Notes: a model not told the origin generated them from the letters alone. A DNA stretch of 34,494 nt from Streptomyces sp. McG3 (GCF_018619185.1 NZ_JAAXYC010000058.1:1-34494), one strand, 5' to 3'; shown: positions 22,304 through 30,502, numbered from the stretch's first letter. Translations and numbers: made by a program.

Positions 22304-22792
22304 TCAGCAGCCGCAGTCGGCGGCGTCGGCCGGCGCGGTGAGCGGGTCGGCGCCGCGCCGCTCGACGCCCTCCCGGGTCTCGAAGGCGAATCCCTCGCGC
22401 ACCCAGTACTCGAATCCGCCGAGCATCTCCTTCACCTGGTAACCCAGTTGGGCGAGGGCCAGGGCCGCGCGGGTAGCCCCGTTACAGCCCGGCCCCCAGC
22501 AGTACGTGATGACGGGGACGGCCGGGTCCAGCAGTGCCGCCGCCCGCTCGGGGATCAGCGCGGTGGGCAGGTGCACCGCGCCTGGCACGTGCCCCTGGTC
22601 CCAGGACGCGGTGGAGCGGCTGTCCAGGACGACGAACCCGGGATCGCCGTCGGCGGCCGGCGTGGCGGCGACGTCGGAGACGTCGGCGTGGAAGGCGAGC
22701 GAAGCGCCGAAGTAGGCCGCCGCAGCGGCGGGAGAAGCGGGCGCGACGCGCAGGACGGGGTGGTCGGCCGTGGCCGTGATGTGCGAGGTCAT
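22304..22792 (-). CDS. Rhodanese-like sulfurtransferase
   Basis: Single-domain rhodanese of 162 aa. The domain starts with FVVLDSRSTASWDQGHVPGA and the catalytic cysteine is C98 in TYCWGPGCNGATRAALAL; a second Cys in the same loop could form a disulfide. The final residues CGC add further cysteines. It should carry persulfide sulfur, but donor and acceptor are unknown. I prefer the ATG at 22792 since a -10 box (TAGATT) ends 7 nt before it; an ATG at 22798 is in frame but only 1 nt from that box. It is divergent from a second Lrp/AsnC gene, a recurring pairing in actinomycetes. Confidence 0.88.
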   Translation of the reverse strand: MTSHITATADHPVLRVAPASPAAAAAYFGASLAFHADVSDVAATPAADGDPGFVVLDSRSTASWDQGHVPGAVHLPTALIPERAAALLDPAVPVITYCWGPGCNGATRAALALAQLGYQVKEMLGGFEYWVREGFAFETREGVERRGADPLTAPADAADCGC

Positions 22793-22799
22793 GACCATG

Positions 22800-22805
22800 A
22801 ATCTA
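22800..22805 (-). promoter_or_regulatory. -10 box of the rhodanese gene
   Basis: TAGATT on the minus strand ends 7 nt before the ATG at 22792, which decides that start over 22798 and suggests a leaderless mRNA. Confidence 0.5.
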
Positions 22806-22850
22806 TGACCGCCGAACCGGACCGGGAAGTGAGATCCCCCGGCACTCCTC

Positions 22851-22879
22851 TTGATTCGCCGGGGATTTCCCTGTTGTCT
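22851..22879 (+). promoter_or_regulatory. Promoter of the second Lrp/AsnC gene
   Basis: TTGATT (22851-22856) and TTGTCT (22874-22879) are 17 bp apart, and the -10 ends 7 nt before the GTG at 22887. The spacing is ideal for a leaderless transcript, though the -10 is weak. Confidence 0.45.
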
Positions 22880-22886
22880 CGGCCGA

Positions 22887-23333
22887 GTGACCGACTATTC
22901 CCCCGACGCCATCGACTGGCGCATCCTCGACGTCCTCCAGCGTGACGGCCGGGCCACTTTCGCCGAGCTCGCACGTGCCGTCGCCATGTCCCCGAGCGCC
23001 GTGACGGAGCGGGTGCGCCGGCTGGAGGAGCTGGGGGTGATCAGCGGGTACGCGGCGGTGGTCGACGCCGAGCGGCTCGGGCTGCCCCTTCTCGCCCTGG
23101 TGCGCCTGCGCTACCCGAACGGGAACTACAAGCCCTTCCACGACCTTCTGGAGACCACGCCGGAGATCATCGAGGCCCACCACGTCACGGGCGAGGACTG
23201 TTTCGTCCTCAAGGTCACGGCCCGTTCGATGAGGCATCTGGAGGAGACCACCGGGCGGATCGGCGCGCTGGGCTCCGTCACCACCAGCGTCGTGTACTCC
23301 TCGCCGCTCCCCCGCCGGGCGATCGGCCGCTGA
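22887..23333 (+). CDS. Lrp/AsnC-family regulator divergent from the rhodanese gene
   Basis: Regulator of 148 aa with an N-terminal helix-turn-helix (IDWRILDVLQRDGRATFAEL, ARAVAMSPSAVTERVRRLEE) and a RAM domain (VRLRYPNGNYKPFHDLLETT and HHVTGEDCFVLKVTARSMRH). The GTG at 22887 is supported by promoter spacing and by family length; the frame is open to 22851. It differs clearly in sequence from the other Lrp protein about 3.8 kb upstream, so the two are not a recent duplication. It probably controls the rhodanese gene 94 bp away on the other strand; cysteine is a reasonable ligand guess given the sulfur context. Confidence 0.92.
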   Translation: MTDYSPDAIDWRILDVLQRDGRATFAELARAVAMSPSAVTERVRRLEELGVISGYAAVVDAERLGLPLLALVRLRYPNGNYKPFHDLLETTPEIIEAHHVTGEDCFVLKVTARSMRHLEETTGRIGALGSVTTSVVYSSPLPRRAIGR

Positions 23334-23391
23334 CCCGGCGGGGCGTCCGCGGGAACGTCCGGTCACAGGCAGTGCCTGGCGGGCGTGCCGG

Positions 23392-26300
23392 TCACAGGCG
23401 GTGGCGGACGGAGGAGCCCTGACGCTCCTTCACCACTTCCAGCCGGACCGGGATCCGGCGGCGCAGATCGGCCACATGGCTGACGATGCCGACGCTGCGG
23501 TCCCGCTCCCGCAGGGAGTCCAGCACGTCGAGCACCTCGTCCAGGGTCTGGTCGTCGAGGCTGCCGAACCCCTCGTCGATGAAGAGGGTGTCCAGGCGTA
23601 CACCGCCGGCCTCCTCGGTCACGACGTCGGCGAGGCCCAGCGCGAGGGCAAGCGAGGCGAAGAACGTCTCCCCGCCGGAGAGCGTCGCGGTGTCCCGTTC
23701 GCTGCCGGTCCAGGCGTCGACCACATGCAGCCCGAGCCCTGCTCTGCGCCCGCCGGTGCGGGCGTCGGAGTGGACCAGGGTGTAGCGGCCGGACGACATC
23801 CGCCGAAGCCGTGCGGTGGCGGCGGATGCCACCTGTTCGAGGCGGGCGGCCAGCACGTACGCCTCCAGGCGCATCTTGCGCTCGTTGTCGGCGGAGGTGC
23901 CCGCCGCCAAGCCCGCGAGCCGGGCGATCCGCTCGTACTCCTGGCGGACCGGGCCCAGCCGCCGCACCTCGTCGGCGGCCTCACCGGAGAGTCGGGCCAG
24001 CTCCCCGCAGCGCTGGTCGGCGGCGGCGAGTGCGGAGGACGCCTCGCGCGACAGCCACTCCGCCGTCTCGAACTCGCCCTGTGCGGAGATTGGTTGAGCT
24101 GGGGGCTGCTCGGCGGCCTCGCGGGCGTCGCGTTCGGCGCGGCGGTCGGCGACCGCGGCGGCCTCGGCCTGCCAGGCGTCGACGCGGTGCTGGAGGTCGC
24201 GTTGGGCGGCGGCGTCGAGGAGGGTCTCCGCGGCGGCCTCCGGGGTGTCGAAGCCGGCCCGGAACGCCGCGTCGGAGAGCCGGCCGTCGGCCTCCTTGCG
24301 CCGCCGGCCCGTCTCCTGTTCGGCGCGGACCGCGTCGGCGGCCTCCGCGAGCAGCGCCACCCGGCGGGTGAGGCGTTCCGCGTACGCGGCGACGGACCCG
24401 GACTCGCCCCGGACCATGGCGAGTTCGTCTCTCAGCACGGCCTGCTCGCGGTCGAGCGCCTCCCGCCGGGACGTACGGGCGGCGGCCCGGCGCTCGGCCT
24501 CCTGCCGGAGTTCGAGGCGCCCGAGGTGCTCGCGCTCCGCGGCGTCGAGTGCCTCGCGGGCGGCGTGCGTCCCGGCGGCGAGGCGGTGTTCCTCGGCATG
24601 CTCGGCAGCCAACCGGTCTACGGTGTCGCGGAGTTCGTCGACGGACGGGCCGGGGTCCCCCTGCGCTTCGTCGTCGCCCGCGGCGGCCGCCGATCCATCC
24701 GCGTCGCGGGCCTCCGCGTGTGCGGCGGCGTGGCGTTCGTGAACGAGCCCGAGGGCCTGCTCGGCGCGGGCGCGGGTGTCCTCGGCGTGCCGGTGGGCGG
24801 TGAGGGCCCTCTCCTCGGTGGCCCGGTCGACGTGGCCGTCGCCCTCGGTGGCGGGGGCCGGGTGCTCGGCGGAGCCGCAGACGGTGCAGGGCGCGCCGTC
24901 GACGAGTCCGGCGGCCAGCTCCGCCGCGATGTCCCGCAGCCGGCGCTCCCGCAGCCCGAGCCAGGCCTCATGGGCGTCGAGGGCGCGTTCGCGGGCCTCG
25001 GCCAGCGTCTGCCGGGCGGCCAGGACCTCGTCGGCCAGCGCGTCGCGGCGGCGGGCGGCCTCCAGCCTGCGGCGGGCCGGGGCGAGGAGTCCGGCGAGCT
25101 GTTCGGCGCGGGTCGCGGCCTCCTGCGCCGTCGCGATGCGTTCCCTGAGTCCGGCGTGGACGGCGTCCCAGCCCGCCAGCCAGGCGTCCGCGTCGCGGAC
25201 GGTCGCGTCGCCGGCCCGGGACTCGCGCTCCAGCCGGTCCCGTTCCTCGTCGATCGCCGCGCTGCGCGCCTCGGCCCGGCGGGCCGACTCCAGGCCGCCC
25301 AGCTCCTGCCGGAACCGGCGCTCCAGCTCGGTGAGCCGGTCGGGGCCCGCGTCGGCGAGGTCGGGCGGCAGCTGTGCCCTGGCCCGGTCGAGGGCGTCGC
25401 CCGCCCGGCGGTGGGCGAGCTCCGCCTCCTCGCGCAGCTCCAGTGCGGGGGCGACCCGGTCCGCCTTGCGGGCGCGTTCCAGCTGTTCCTGGCAGCGGTC
25501 GTGTTCGGGCCGGCGCTCTTCCAGGGCCGCGGCGCGCCGCACGGTCTCCTCGTACCGCTGCTGGAGGCGGGCGAGTTCGCGCTCGGTGTCCAGGGCGTGG
25601 CGGGCCGCGCGCTGTCGGCCCTCGGCCCCGGTCAGGACGCAGTGGGCGATGCCGAGCCGTTCGCGGGCCGTGGACCGGGCGATGGCGGCCCACTCCAGAA
25701 CGGATTCGGCGAGACCGGGTTCGCCGGGCCGGGCGGCGATCGGCGTGGCCTCGGCCCCTACGGGTCCGGCCGCCTGGGCGATGCGCTGGGCGAGGGCGAG
25801 GATCCACTCGTCGGCGGCGGTGACCCTGGCCTCGGCGCCCCGGCGCAGTTCGGCGAGGCGTTCCTCGACGGCGGCGAAACGGCGGGTGTCGAAGAGCCGG
25901 CCGAGGAGCTTGCCGCGGGCTTCGGCGTCCGCGCGCAGGAAGCGGGCGAAATCTCCCTGCGGCAACAGCACCACCTGGCAGAACTGGTCCCGGCTCATGC
26001 CGATGAGCTGGGTCAGCTCCTCGCCGATCTCCTGGTGGGACTTGCTGAGCGCCTGCCAGCCGCGCTCGGGGTCATGTCCGCGCAGCCGGCTCTGGGCCTT
26101 CTCCATGGTGAAGCCGTCGCCGCGCTTCTTCGGGCGAGGCTGGGCGGGGCTGCGGGTGACTTCGAGGCGCCGGCCGCCGACGGTCAGTTCCAGCTGGACC
26201 TCGGTGGGCAGGTCCGCCGGGGCGTGGTCGCTGCGCAGGGAGGCGCCGGGGCTCTGCCGGGCGCCGGGGACGGTCCCGTACAGGGCGAAGCAGACGGCGT

Positions 26301-26436
26301 CCAGGACGGAGGTCTTCCCGGCGCCGGTGGGGCCGTGGAGCAGGAAGAGGCCTGCGGAGGAGAGGGCGTCGAAGTCGACTTCCTGGGTGGCGCCGAACGG
26401 GCCGAAGGCGGTGATGCTCAGGCGGTGCAGTCTCAC
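23392..26436 (-). CDS. sbcC: Exonuclease SbcC, SMC-like ATPase subunit
   Basis: Large subunit of the SbcCD (Mre11-Rad50-type) nuclease, 1014 aa, a normal length. The N-terminal ATPase half has Walker A GPTGAGKT (residues 35-42) and the Q-loop in CQVVLLPQGDFARFLRA. Long Arg/Glu/Ala-rich coiled-coil arms surround a central zinc hook CTVCG. The C-terminal half has the signature LSGGETFFASLALALGLADV and Walker B with D-loop in LFIDEGFGSLDDQTLDEVL. It opens DNA ends and hairpins together with SbcD. The GTG start overlaps the sbcD stop by 4 bp (GTGA), so synthesis is coupled. Confidence 0.96.
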   Translation of the reverse strand: MRLHRLSITAFGPFGATQEVDFDALSSAGLFLLHGPTGAGKTSVLDAVCFALYGTVPGARQSPGASLRSDHAPADLPTEVQLELTVGGRRLEVTRSPAQPRPKKRGDGFTMEKAQSRLRGHDPERGWQALSKSHQEIGEELTQLIGMSRDQFCQVVLLPQGDFARFLRADAEARGKLLGRLFDTRRFAAVEERLAELRRGAEARVTAADEWILALAQRIAQAAGPVGAEATPIAARPGEPGLAESVLEWAAIARSTARERLGIAHCVLTGAEGRQRAARHALDTERELARLQQRYEETVRRAAALEERRPEHDRCQEQLERARKADRVAPALELREEAELAHRRAGDALDRARAQLPPDLADAGPDRLTELERRFRQELGGLESARRAEARSAAIDEERDRLERESRAGDATVRDADAWLAGWDAVHAGLRERIATAQEAATRAEQLAGLLAPARRRLEAARRRDALADEVLAARQTLAEARERALDAHEAWLGLRERRLRDIAAELAAGLVDGAPCTVCGSAEHPAPATEGDGHVDRATEERALTAHRHAEDTRARAEQALGLVHERHAAAHAEARDADGSAAAAGDDEAQGDPGPSVDELRDTVDRLAAEHAEEHRLAAGTHAAREALDAAEREHLGRLELRQEAERRAAARTSRREALDREQAVLRDELAMVRGESGSVAAYAERLTRRVALLAEAADAVRAEQETGRRRKEADGRLSDAAFRAGFDTPEAAAETLLDAAAQRDLQHRVDAWQAEAAAVADRRAERDAREAAEQPPAQPISAQGEFETAEWLSREASSALAAADQRCGELARLSGEAADEVRRLGPVRQEYERIARLAGLAAGTSADNERKMRLEAYVLAARLEQVASAATARLRRMSSGRYTLVHSDARTGGRRAGLGLHVVDAWTGSERDTATLSGGETFFASLALALGLADVVTEEAGGVRLDTLFIDEGFGSLDDQTLDEVLDVLDSLRERDRSVGIVSHVADLRRRIPVRLEVVKERQGSSVRHRL

Positions 26437-27602
26437 CGGGACACCTCGCGCACGGTCTCGTCCACCCGTACGTCGTCGAACGCGGCCCGCAGCACGGTGC
26501 GTTCGAGGTCGTTCGGGCCGCTGCCGCCGCGGACGTGAGCGACGAAGTCCTCGGCGATCTGGTGGTCGTCGCGGCCCTGGAGGCGCTGGGCGTAGGACGC
26601 CCCCGGGTCGTCCGGCGGCCGCTCGGGGTCGAAGACGAGGCTGAGCGTGTGCGGGAAGCGCCGGGCGAGGCGGGCCATGGGTTCGGCGGGGCGCACCGGG
26701 TCGGTGAGGGTGGCCTCGACCCAGGCGTGCTCGTGGCGGTCCAGGGCGGGGTCCTCCAGGAGGGTGTCGAGCCGGCCGCGGAGCCGGGCGAGGGGCCGCT
26801 CCACGGGGCAGTCGATCCGTTCCTCGGCCGCGATGTCCCCGTCGCCGTCGAGGTCGATGAGCCACATGGTCTTGCGGTGGTCGGCCTCGGAGAAGGAGTA
26901 GGCGAGCGGGGAGCCGGAGTAGCGGACGCGGCTCGTGACCCGCTGGGAGCCGTGGAGATGGCCGAGGGCCACGTAGCCGACGCCGTCGAAGACCCCGGCC
27001 GGAACCGCCGCGACCCCGCCGACGGTGATGTCGCGTTCGCTGTCGCTGGGCTCCCCGCCCGCCACGAAGGCGTGCGCGAGGACGACGGAGCGGGTGCCCT
27101 TCGGGCGGGTGGCGAGGTCGGCGCGGACCCGGTCCATCGCGGCGGTGAGGACCGCCTCGTGGCCGGCCCCGGCCGCCCGGAGGGTGTCCTTGACCAGGGC
27201 CGGTTCCAGGTAGGGCAGCCCGTAGAACGCCACGTCGCCGTGGTCGTCGGTGAGCACGACGGGGGTGGCGCAGTTCTCCGGGTCGGTCCGCAGGTGGATC
27301 CCGGCCCGCTCGAAGAGCCCGGCGCCGACGCCGAGCCGGCGGGCCGAGTCGTGGTTGCCGGAGATCATGACGGTGGGGACGCCGGCGGCGGCGAGCCGGT
27401 GCAGCGCGGTGTCGAACAGTTCGACGGCGGTGAGCGGCGGGACGGCCCGGTCGTAGACGTCGCCCGCGACGAGGACGACGTCGACCTCGCGTTCCCGGAC
27501 GGTCGCCACGAGCCGGTCGAGGTAGGCGGCCTGGGCGTCGAGGAGGGAGACGCGGTGGAAGGACCGGCCCAGGTGCCAGTCCGAGGTGTGCAGGATCCTC
27601 AC
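26433..27602 (-). CDS. sbcD: Exonuclease SbcD, Mre11-like nuclease subunit
   Basis: Metal-dependent nuclease subunit of SbcCD, 389 aa. All phosphoesterase motifs are present in order: HTSDWHLG, GDVYDR, GNHDS, then VLAHAFV and LGHLHGS. The cap and C-terminal region bind SbcC. The GTG at 27602 gives the universal family N-terminus (MRILHTSDWHLG) and has GGAG 7 nt upstream. The frame stays open for 55 more codons upstream, across a 27-bp tandem repeat, so an N-terminal extension cannot be fully excluded. sbcD and sbcC form a two-gene operon; processing of stalled forks, double-strand ends and hairpins is expected. Confidence 0.95.
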   Translation of the reverse strand: MRILHTSDWHLGRSFHRVSLLDAQAAYLDRLVATVREREVDVVLVAGDVYDRAVPPLTAVELFDTALHRLAAAGVPTVMISGNHDSARRLGVGAGLFERAGIHLRTDPENCATPVVLTDDHGDVAFYGLPYLEPALVKDTLRAAGAGHEAVLTAAMDRVRADLATRPKGTRSVVLAHAFVAGGEPSDSERDITVGGVAAVPAGVFDGVGYVALGHLHGSQRVTSRVRYSGSPLAYSFSEADHRKTMWLIDLDGDGDIAAEERIDCPVERPLARLRGRLDTLLEDPALDRHEHAWVEATLTDPVRPAEPMARLARRFPHTLSLVFDPERPPDDPGASYAQRLQGRDDHQIAEDFVAHVRGGSGPNDLERTVLRAAFDDVRVDETVREVSR

Positions 27603-27607
27603 GCCAA

Positions 27608-27715
27608 CACTCCAGCGGATCCGGCCGGCATCGTCACTCCGCCGGTTCGGGCCTGCCCCGCCACCCCGCCCGTCGCGGGCCGCTTCGTCACTGTGCCGGT
27701 TCCGGCCTGCATCGT
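27608..27715. repeat. Four-copy 27-bp tandem repeat upstream of sbcD
   Basis: Four consecutive diverged units begin at 27608, 27635, 27662 and 27689, each starting CAC and carrying a GCCGGTTC-GGCCTGC-like core, and most ending TCGT or similar. Units 2 and 4 match at 23 of their aligned 26 bases when taken from 27631 and 27685. The array ends 6 bp before the sbcD start. Because 27 is a multiple of 3, the sbcD frame stays open through it and would read as 9-residue repeats (DAGRNRHSD, GAGPNRRSD and similar). It may be a leader minisatellite or an N-terminal extension. The rest of the 263-bp gap to the YigZ-type gene shows only a lone TAGCGT (27778-27773) as a possible -10. Confidence 0.7.
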
Positions 27716-27865
27716 CGTCCTCCACCCCGTGGGCCGCGCACCGCCGGCCCGTGATCCCGCTCGGCACCGACCACGCTAACGCCGCCGGGCCGCCGAACCC
27801 GCATCGATCATGATTTTGGCGTCCGTGGGATTGCCCTCATCGCGCGCGTTCGCACCTCGACGTCG

Positions 27866-28492
27866 TCACACGTCGCCGTACGCCTCGCCGCCCAGCTCCA
27901 GCACGGCGGTCCCCGAGGTCGCGTCGGCCAGCCAGGCGGTGAACGCCTCGACGTCGCCGTCCGGCAGCCCGATGCCGATGGTGACGGCTTCGGCGTACCG
28001 CACCTCGCGGACGTCCCGCCCGGTGGCCCGCAGGTCGTTCTCCAGCTTTCCGGCCCGTTGGTGGTCGACCCGGATCGTGGCGAGCCGGAAGCGCTGCCGG
28101 GTGATGGTGCCGAGCGCGTCGAGGGCTTCGCCGACCACTCCCCCGTACGCCCGGATCAGCCCGCCCGCGCCGAGTTTGACCCCGCCGTAGTAGCGGGTGA
28201 CGACCGCCACGGTGTACCGCACCTCCCGCCGCATGAGCATCTGGAGCATCGGAACACCCGCGGTCCCGCCGGGTTCGCCGTCGTCGCTCGCCTTCTGTAC
28301 GGAGGCGTCGGCGCCGATCACGTACGCGAAGCAGTTGTGGGAGGCGGCCGGGTGCTCCTTGCGGACGCGGGCGACGAAGTCCTGCGCTTCCTGTTCGGTG
28401 GCGGCGGGGGCGAGGGAGCAGAGGAAACGGGATCGGTTGATCTCGCTCTCGTGCACACCCGCGCGGGCGACGGTCCGGTACTGCTCCTGCAT
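27866..28492 (-). CDS. YigZ/IMPACT-family protein (UPF0029)
   Basis: Protein of 208 aa. The N-terminal IMPACT domain shows the family blocks SRFLCSLAPAATEQEAQDFV, HNCFAYVIG, SDDGEPGGTAGVPMLQML and VTRYYGGVKLGAGGLIRAYG; the C-terminal ~65 residues are the small DUF1949-type domain. YigZ proteins resemble an elongation factor G domain and may bind nucleic acid or protein, but their job is not established. The ATG at 28492 lies 6 nt after a -10 box, so the mRNA is probably leaderless. It is upstream of sbcDC on the same strand but 263 bp away, so shared transcription is uncertain. Confidence 0.92.
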   Translation of the reverse strand: MQEQYRTVARAGVHESEINRSRFLCSLAPAATEQEAQDFVARVRKEHPAASHNCFAYVIGADASVQKASDDGEPGGTAGVPMLQMLMRREVRYTVAVVTRYYGGVKLGAGGLIRAYGGVVGEALDALGTITRQRFRLATIRVDHQRAGKLENDLRATGRDVREVRYAEAVTIGIGLPDGDVEAFTAWLADATSGTAVLELGGEAYGDV

Positions 28493-28498
28493 CCGTCC

Positions 28499-28504
28499 AC
28501 CCTA
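28499..28504 (-). promoter_or_regulatory. -10 box of the YigZ-family gene
   Basis: TAGGGT on the minus strand ends 6 nt before the ATG at 28492. No ribosome site is present, so leaderless translation is likely. Confidence 0.5.
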
Positions 28505-28567
28505 TGCGCCGCCGGGAGGACGGGTTCCGGCGGGAATGAGCGGGCGGGGGTCGTCGGTTGTCCCGGC

Positions 28568-29020
28568 ATGAACGCAGACGGCACAGCGGACGACACAGAC
28601 GACACGTACGCGGACCCCGCGACGATCAGGCGGATCCTCCAGGGCACGGGCGACACCTGGGCGGTGGTGGGCCTGTCCGGCAACCGCTCCCGGGCGGCCT
28701 TCGGTGTGGCGGAGGTCCTTCAGCGGTTCGGCAAGCGGGTGGTGCCCGTGCACCCGAAGGCCGAGACGGTGCACGGGGAGCAGGGGTACGCCTCGCTCGC
28801 GGACATCCCCTTCCCCGTCGACGTGGTGGACGTGTTCGTCAACAGCGAGCTGGCGGGCGGGGTCGCGGACGAGGCGGTGGCGGTGGGCGCGAAGGCGGTG
28901 TGGTTCCAGCTCGGCGTCGTGGATCCGGACGCCTTCGGGCGGACCCGCGCGGCGGGGCTGGACATGGTGATGGACCGGTGCCCGGCTATCGAGATCCCGC
29001 GGCTGGGCGGGCCCGCCTGA
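28568..29020 (+). CDS. CoA-binding domain protein (YccU-like)
   Basis: Small Rossmann-fold protein of 150 aa, essentially one CoA-binding domain. The nucleotide loop is AVVGLSGNRSRAAFGVAEVL, followed by KRVVPVHPKAETVHGEQGYA, VDVVDVFVNSELAGGVADEA and AKAVWFQLGVVDPDAF. The first ~20 residues are acidic and probably flexible. It resembles the CoA-binding half of succinyl-CoA synthetase alpha but lacks the catalytic and ligase parts, so it should bind CoA or acyl-CoA without making it. The function is unknown. The ATG at 28568 has no clear ribosome site. The AAC(3)-family gene starts 46 bp downstream on the same strand. Confidence 0.9.
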   Translation: MNADGTADDTDDTYADPATIRRILQGTGDTWAVVGLSGNRSRAAFGVAEVLQRFGKRVVPVHPKAETVHGEQGYASLADIPFPVDVVDVFVNSELAGGVADEAVAVGAKAVWFQLGVVDPDAFGRTRAAGLDMVMDRCPAIEIPRLGGPA

Positions 29021-29066
29021 GCGGACCGGGTGTGCGGGACGCCCCGGGACGGGAAGAATCTCCGCC

Positions 29067-29891
29067 GTGGACGACCTACTCGACGCAGATGTGCTCGACC
29101 GGGCCCGGAGGACGACGGCCGCTCTGACCGCGCTGGGCGTACGGCACGGCGATGTGCTCCTGGTGCACGCCTCGCTGCGCTCGCTCGGACCGGTGGCGGA
29201 CGGTGCGCGGGGCGTGCTGGGCGCGCTGCGCCGGGCCGTGGGGCCGGAGGGGACCCTGGTCGTCCCCTCCTTCACGCCGGAGAACTCCGACACCTCACCG
29301 CACTACCGCGCGCGGGTACGGCGCCTGGACGCGGCGGCCGTCGACGCCGTGCGGGCCTCGATGGAGCCGTACGACCCGTCGCTGACCCCCGCGCCGTCGA
29401 TGGGCGCGCTGGCCGAGACCGTACGGACGGCTCCGGGTGCCGGGCGCAGCGCGCATCCGCAGACCTCGTTCGCCGCGCTCGGTCCGCAAGCGGCGCGGCT
29501 GCTCGCCGGGCACCGGGCCGACTGCCATCTCGGGGAGGACTCGCCGCTCGCCCGGCTGTACGAGGCGGATGCCCGGATTCTGCTGCTCGGCACCGGCTAC
29601 GCCACGTGTACGGCGTTCCACCTGGGCGAGTACCGGATGCCCGGTCCGCCGCGCCGCAGCTACCGCTGTGTGGTGACGTCGCGGGGGGTGCGCCGGTGGT
29701 GGGAGTACGAGGATGTCGCCCTGGACGACGGGGACTTCGCCGCCCTGGGAGCGGCGTTCGAGGAGGTCGCGGCGGACGGTGCCGTACGCACGGGACGCGT
29801 GGGCGCGGCCGACTGCCGGCTCGTCCGGCTGCGCCGCGCCGTCGACTTCGCCACGCTCTGGCTCACGGAGCACCGGGCGACCGAGCGCTGA
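29067..29891 (+). CDS. AAC(3)-family (Antibiotic_NAT) N-acetyltransferase
   Basis: Acetyltransferase of 274 aa in the aminoglycoside 3-N-acetyltransferase fold family, unrelated to GNAT enzymes. Family blocks are VRHGDVLLVHASLRSLG, GPEGTLVVPSFTPENSD, the Arg-His-Pro block GRSAHPQTSFAALGP and HLGEDSPLARLYEADARILL. Members include true AAC(3) resistance enzymes, YokD and other N-acyltransferases, so acetyl-CoA use is likely but the acceptor is open. The GTG at 29067 follows an AAGAAT box by 7 nt, possibly leaderless. The neighbours are housekeeping genes and no antibiotic cluster is present, so resistance is only a possibility. Confidence 0.88.
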   Translation: MDDLLDADVLDRARRTTAALTALGVRHGDVLLVHASLRSLGPVADGARGVLGALRRAVGPEGTLVVPSFTPENSDTSPHYRARVRRLDAAAVDAVRASMEPYDPSLTPAPSMGALAETVRTAPGAGRSAHPQTSFAALGPQAARLLAGHRADCHLGEDSPLARLYEADARILLLGTGYATCTAFHLGEYRMPGPPRRSYRCVVTSRGVRRWWEYEDVALDDGDFAALGAAFEEVAADGAVRTGRVGAADCRLVRLRRAVDFATLWLTEHRATER

Positions 29892-29934
29892 CCCGGTCGC
29901 CCGGAGGGGAGTGGGCACGCCCCGGAAGGAGGTG

Positions 29935-30489
29935 TCAGACGCCGAGGCCCTCGACGAGGACGGCGCCCGGAAGGGCGGCGAGCGCCTTGCCGGGGACGAT
30001 GAGCTTGCCGCGTCGGCTGCCGCTGCCGATCAGGACCCACTCCTCGTCCACCACGGCGGGGTCCAGCAGGAGGGGCCAGGCGGCGGGCAGGCCGATCGGG
30101 GTGATGCCGCCGTACTCCATGCCGCTCTCGCCGATCGCCGTGTCCATCGACGCGAACGAGGCCTTGCGGGCGCCGAGGTGTTTGCGGACCGCGCCGTTGA
30201 CGTCGACCCGGGTGCGGGAGAGCACCACGCAGGCGGCGAGGGTGACGTCCTGGCCGCGCTTGCCCGCCACGACGACGCAGTTGGCCGAGGTGTCCAGCAG
30301 TTCCACGCCGTAGTGCTCGGCGAAGACCGCGGTGTCCGCGACGGCCGGGTCGCTGTCGACGTGGATGATCTGCTCGGCGGTGAACTCGCCCCAGCCGGCG
30401 GTCAGGGCCGTGACGACGGGGGCGGGGAGCAGGTCGAGCCGTTCCGCAGCGGGAGCGGCGTCCTCGAAGGTGCCGATGGGTGCGCGCAT
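29935..30489 (-). CDS. YbaK/EbsC-type aminoacyl-tRNA deacylase-like protein
   Basis: Protein of 184 aa with the YbaK/ProX (INS superfamily) fold: DTSANCVVVAGKRGQDVTLA carries the conserved lysine (GK), and EYGGITPIGLP is the family glycine loop. Members hydrolyse mischarged aminoacyl-tRNA such as Cys-tRNA-Pro or Ala-tRNA-Pro; which substrate applies here is not visible. The ATG at 30489 lies 7 nt after a -10 box; a GTG at 30498 would overlap that box and is less likely. It sits 44 bp downstream of the XRE-cupin gene on the same strand, so it may also be read from that promoter. Confidence 0.9.
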   Translation of the reverse strand: MRAPIGTFEDAAPAAERLDLLPAPVVTALTAGWGEFTAEQIIHVDSDPAVADTAVFAEHYGVELLDTSANCVVVAGKRGQDVTLAACVVLSRTRVDVNGAVRKHLGARKASFASMDTAIGESGMEYGGITPIGLPAAWPLLLDPAVVDEEWVLIGSGSRRGKLIVPGKALAALPGAVLVEGLGV

Positions 30490-30496
30490 GGCGCTC

Positions 30497-30502
30497 ACGC
30501 TA
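30497..30502 (-). promoter_or_regulatory. -10 box of the YbaK-type gene
   Basis: TAGCGT on the minus strand ends 7 nt before the ATG at 30489, giving this gene its own leaderless promoter in the short gap after the XRE-cupin gene. Confidence 0.5.

Noticed and set aside
23366..23378. CAGGCA-G-TGCCTG palindrome between the second Lrp gene and sbcC, flanked by two GGTCACAGGC copies
   Set aside because: The loop is too small for a good hairpin, and no regulatory role is evident in a convergent gap of 58 bp.
23401..26538. Plus-strand open frame of about 1045 codons opposite sbcC
   Set aside because: It is the mirror of the sbcC coding sequence, with Gly-rich low-complexity translation and no domains; SbcC motifs are complete on the other strand.
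29067..29891. AAC(3)-family gene as an acquired antibiotic resistance gene
   Set aside because: No mobile element, unusual composition or resistance cluster surrounds it; the family also contains non-resistance acyltransferases.
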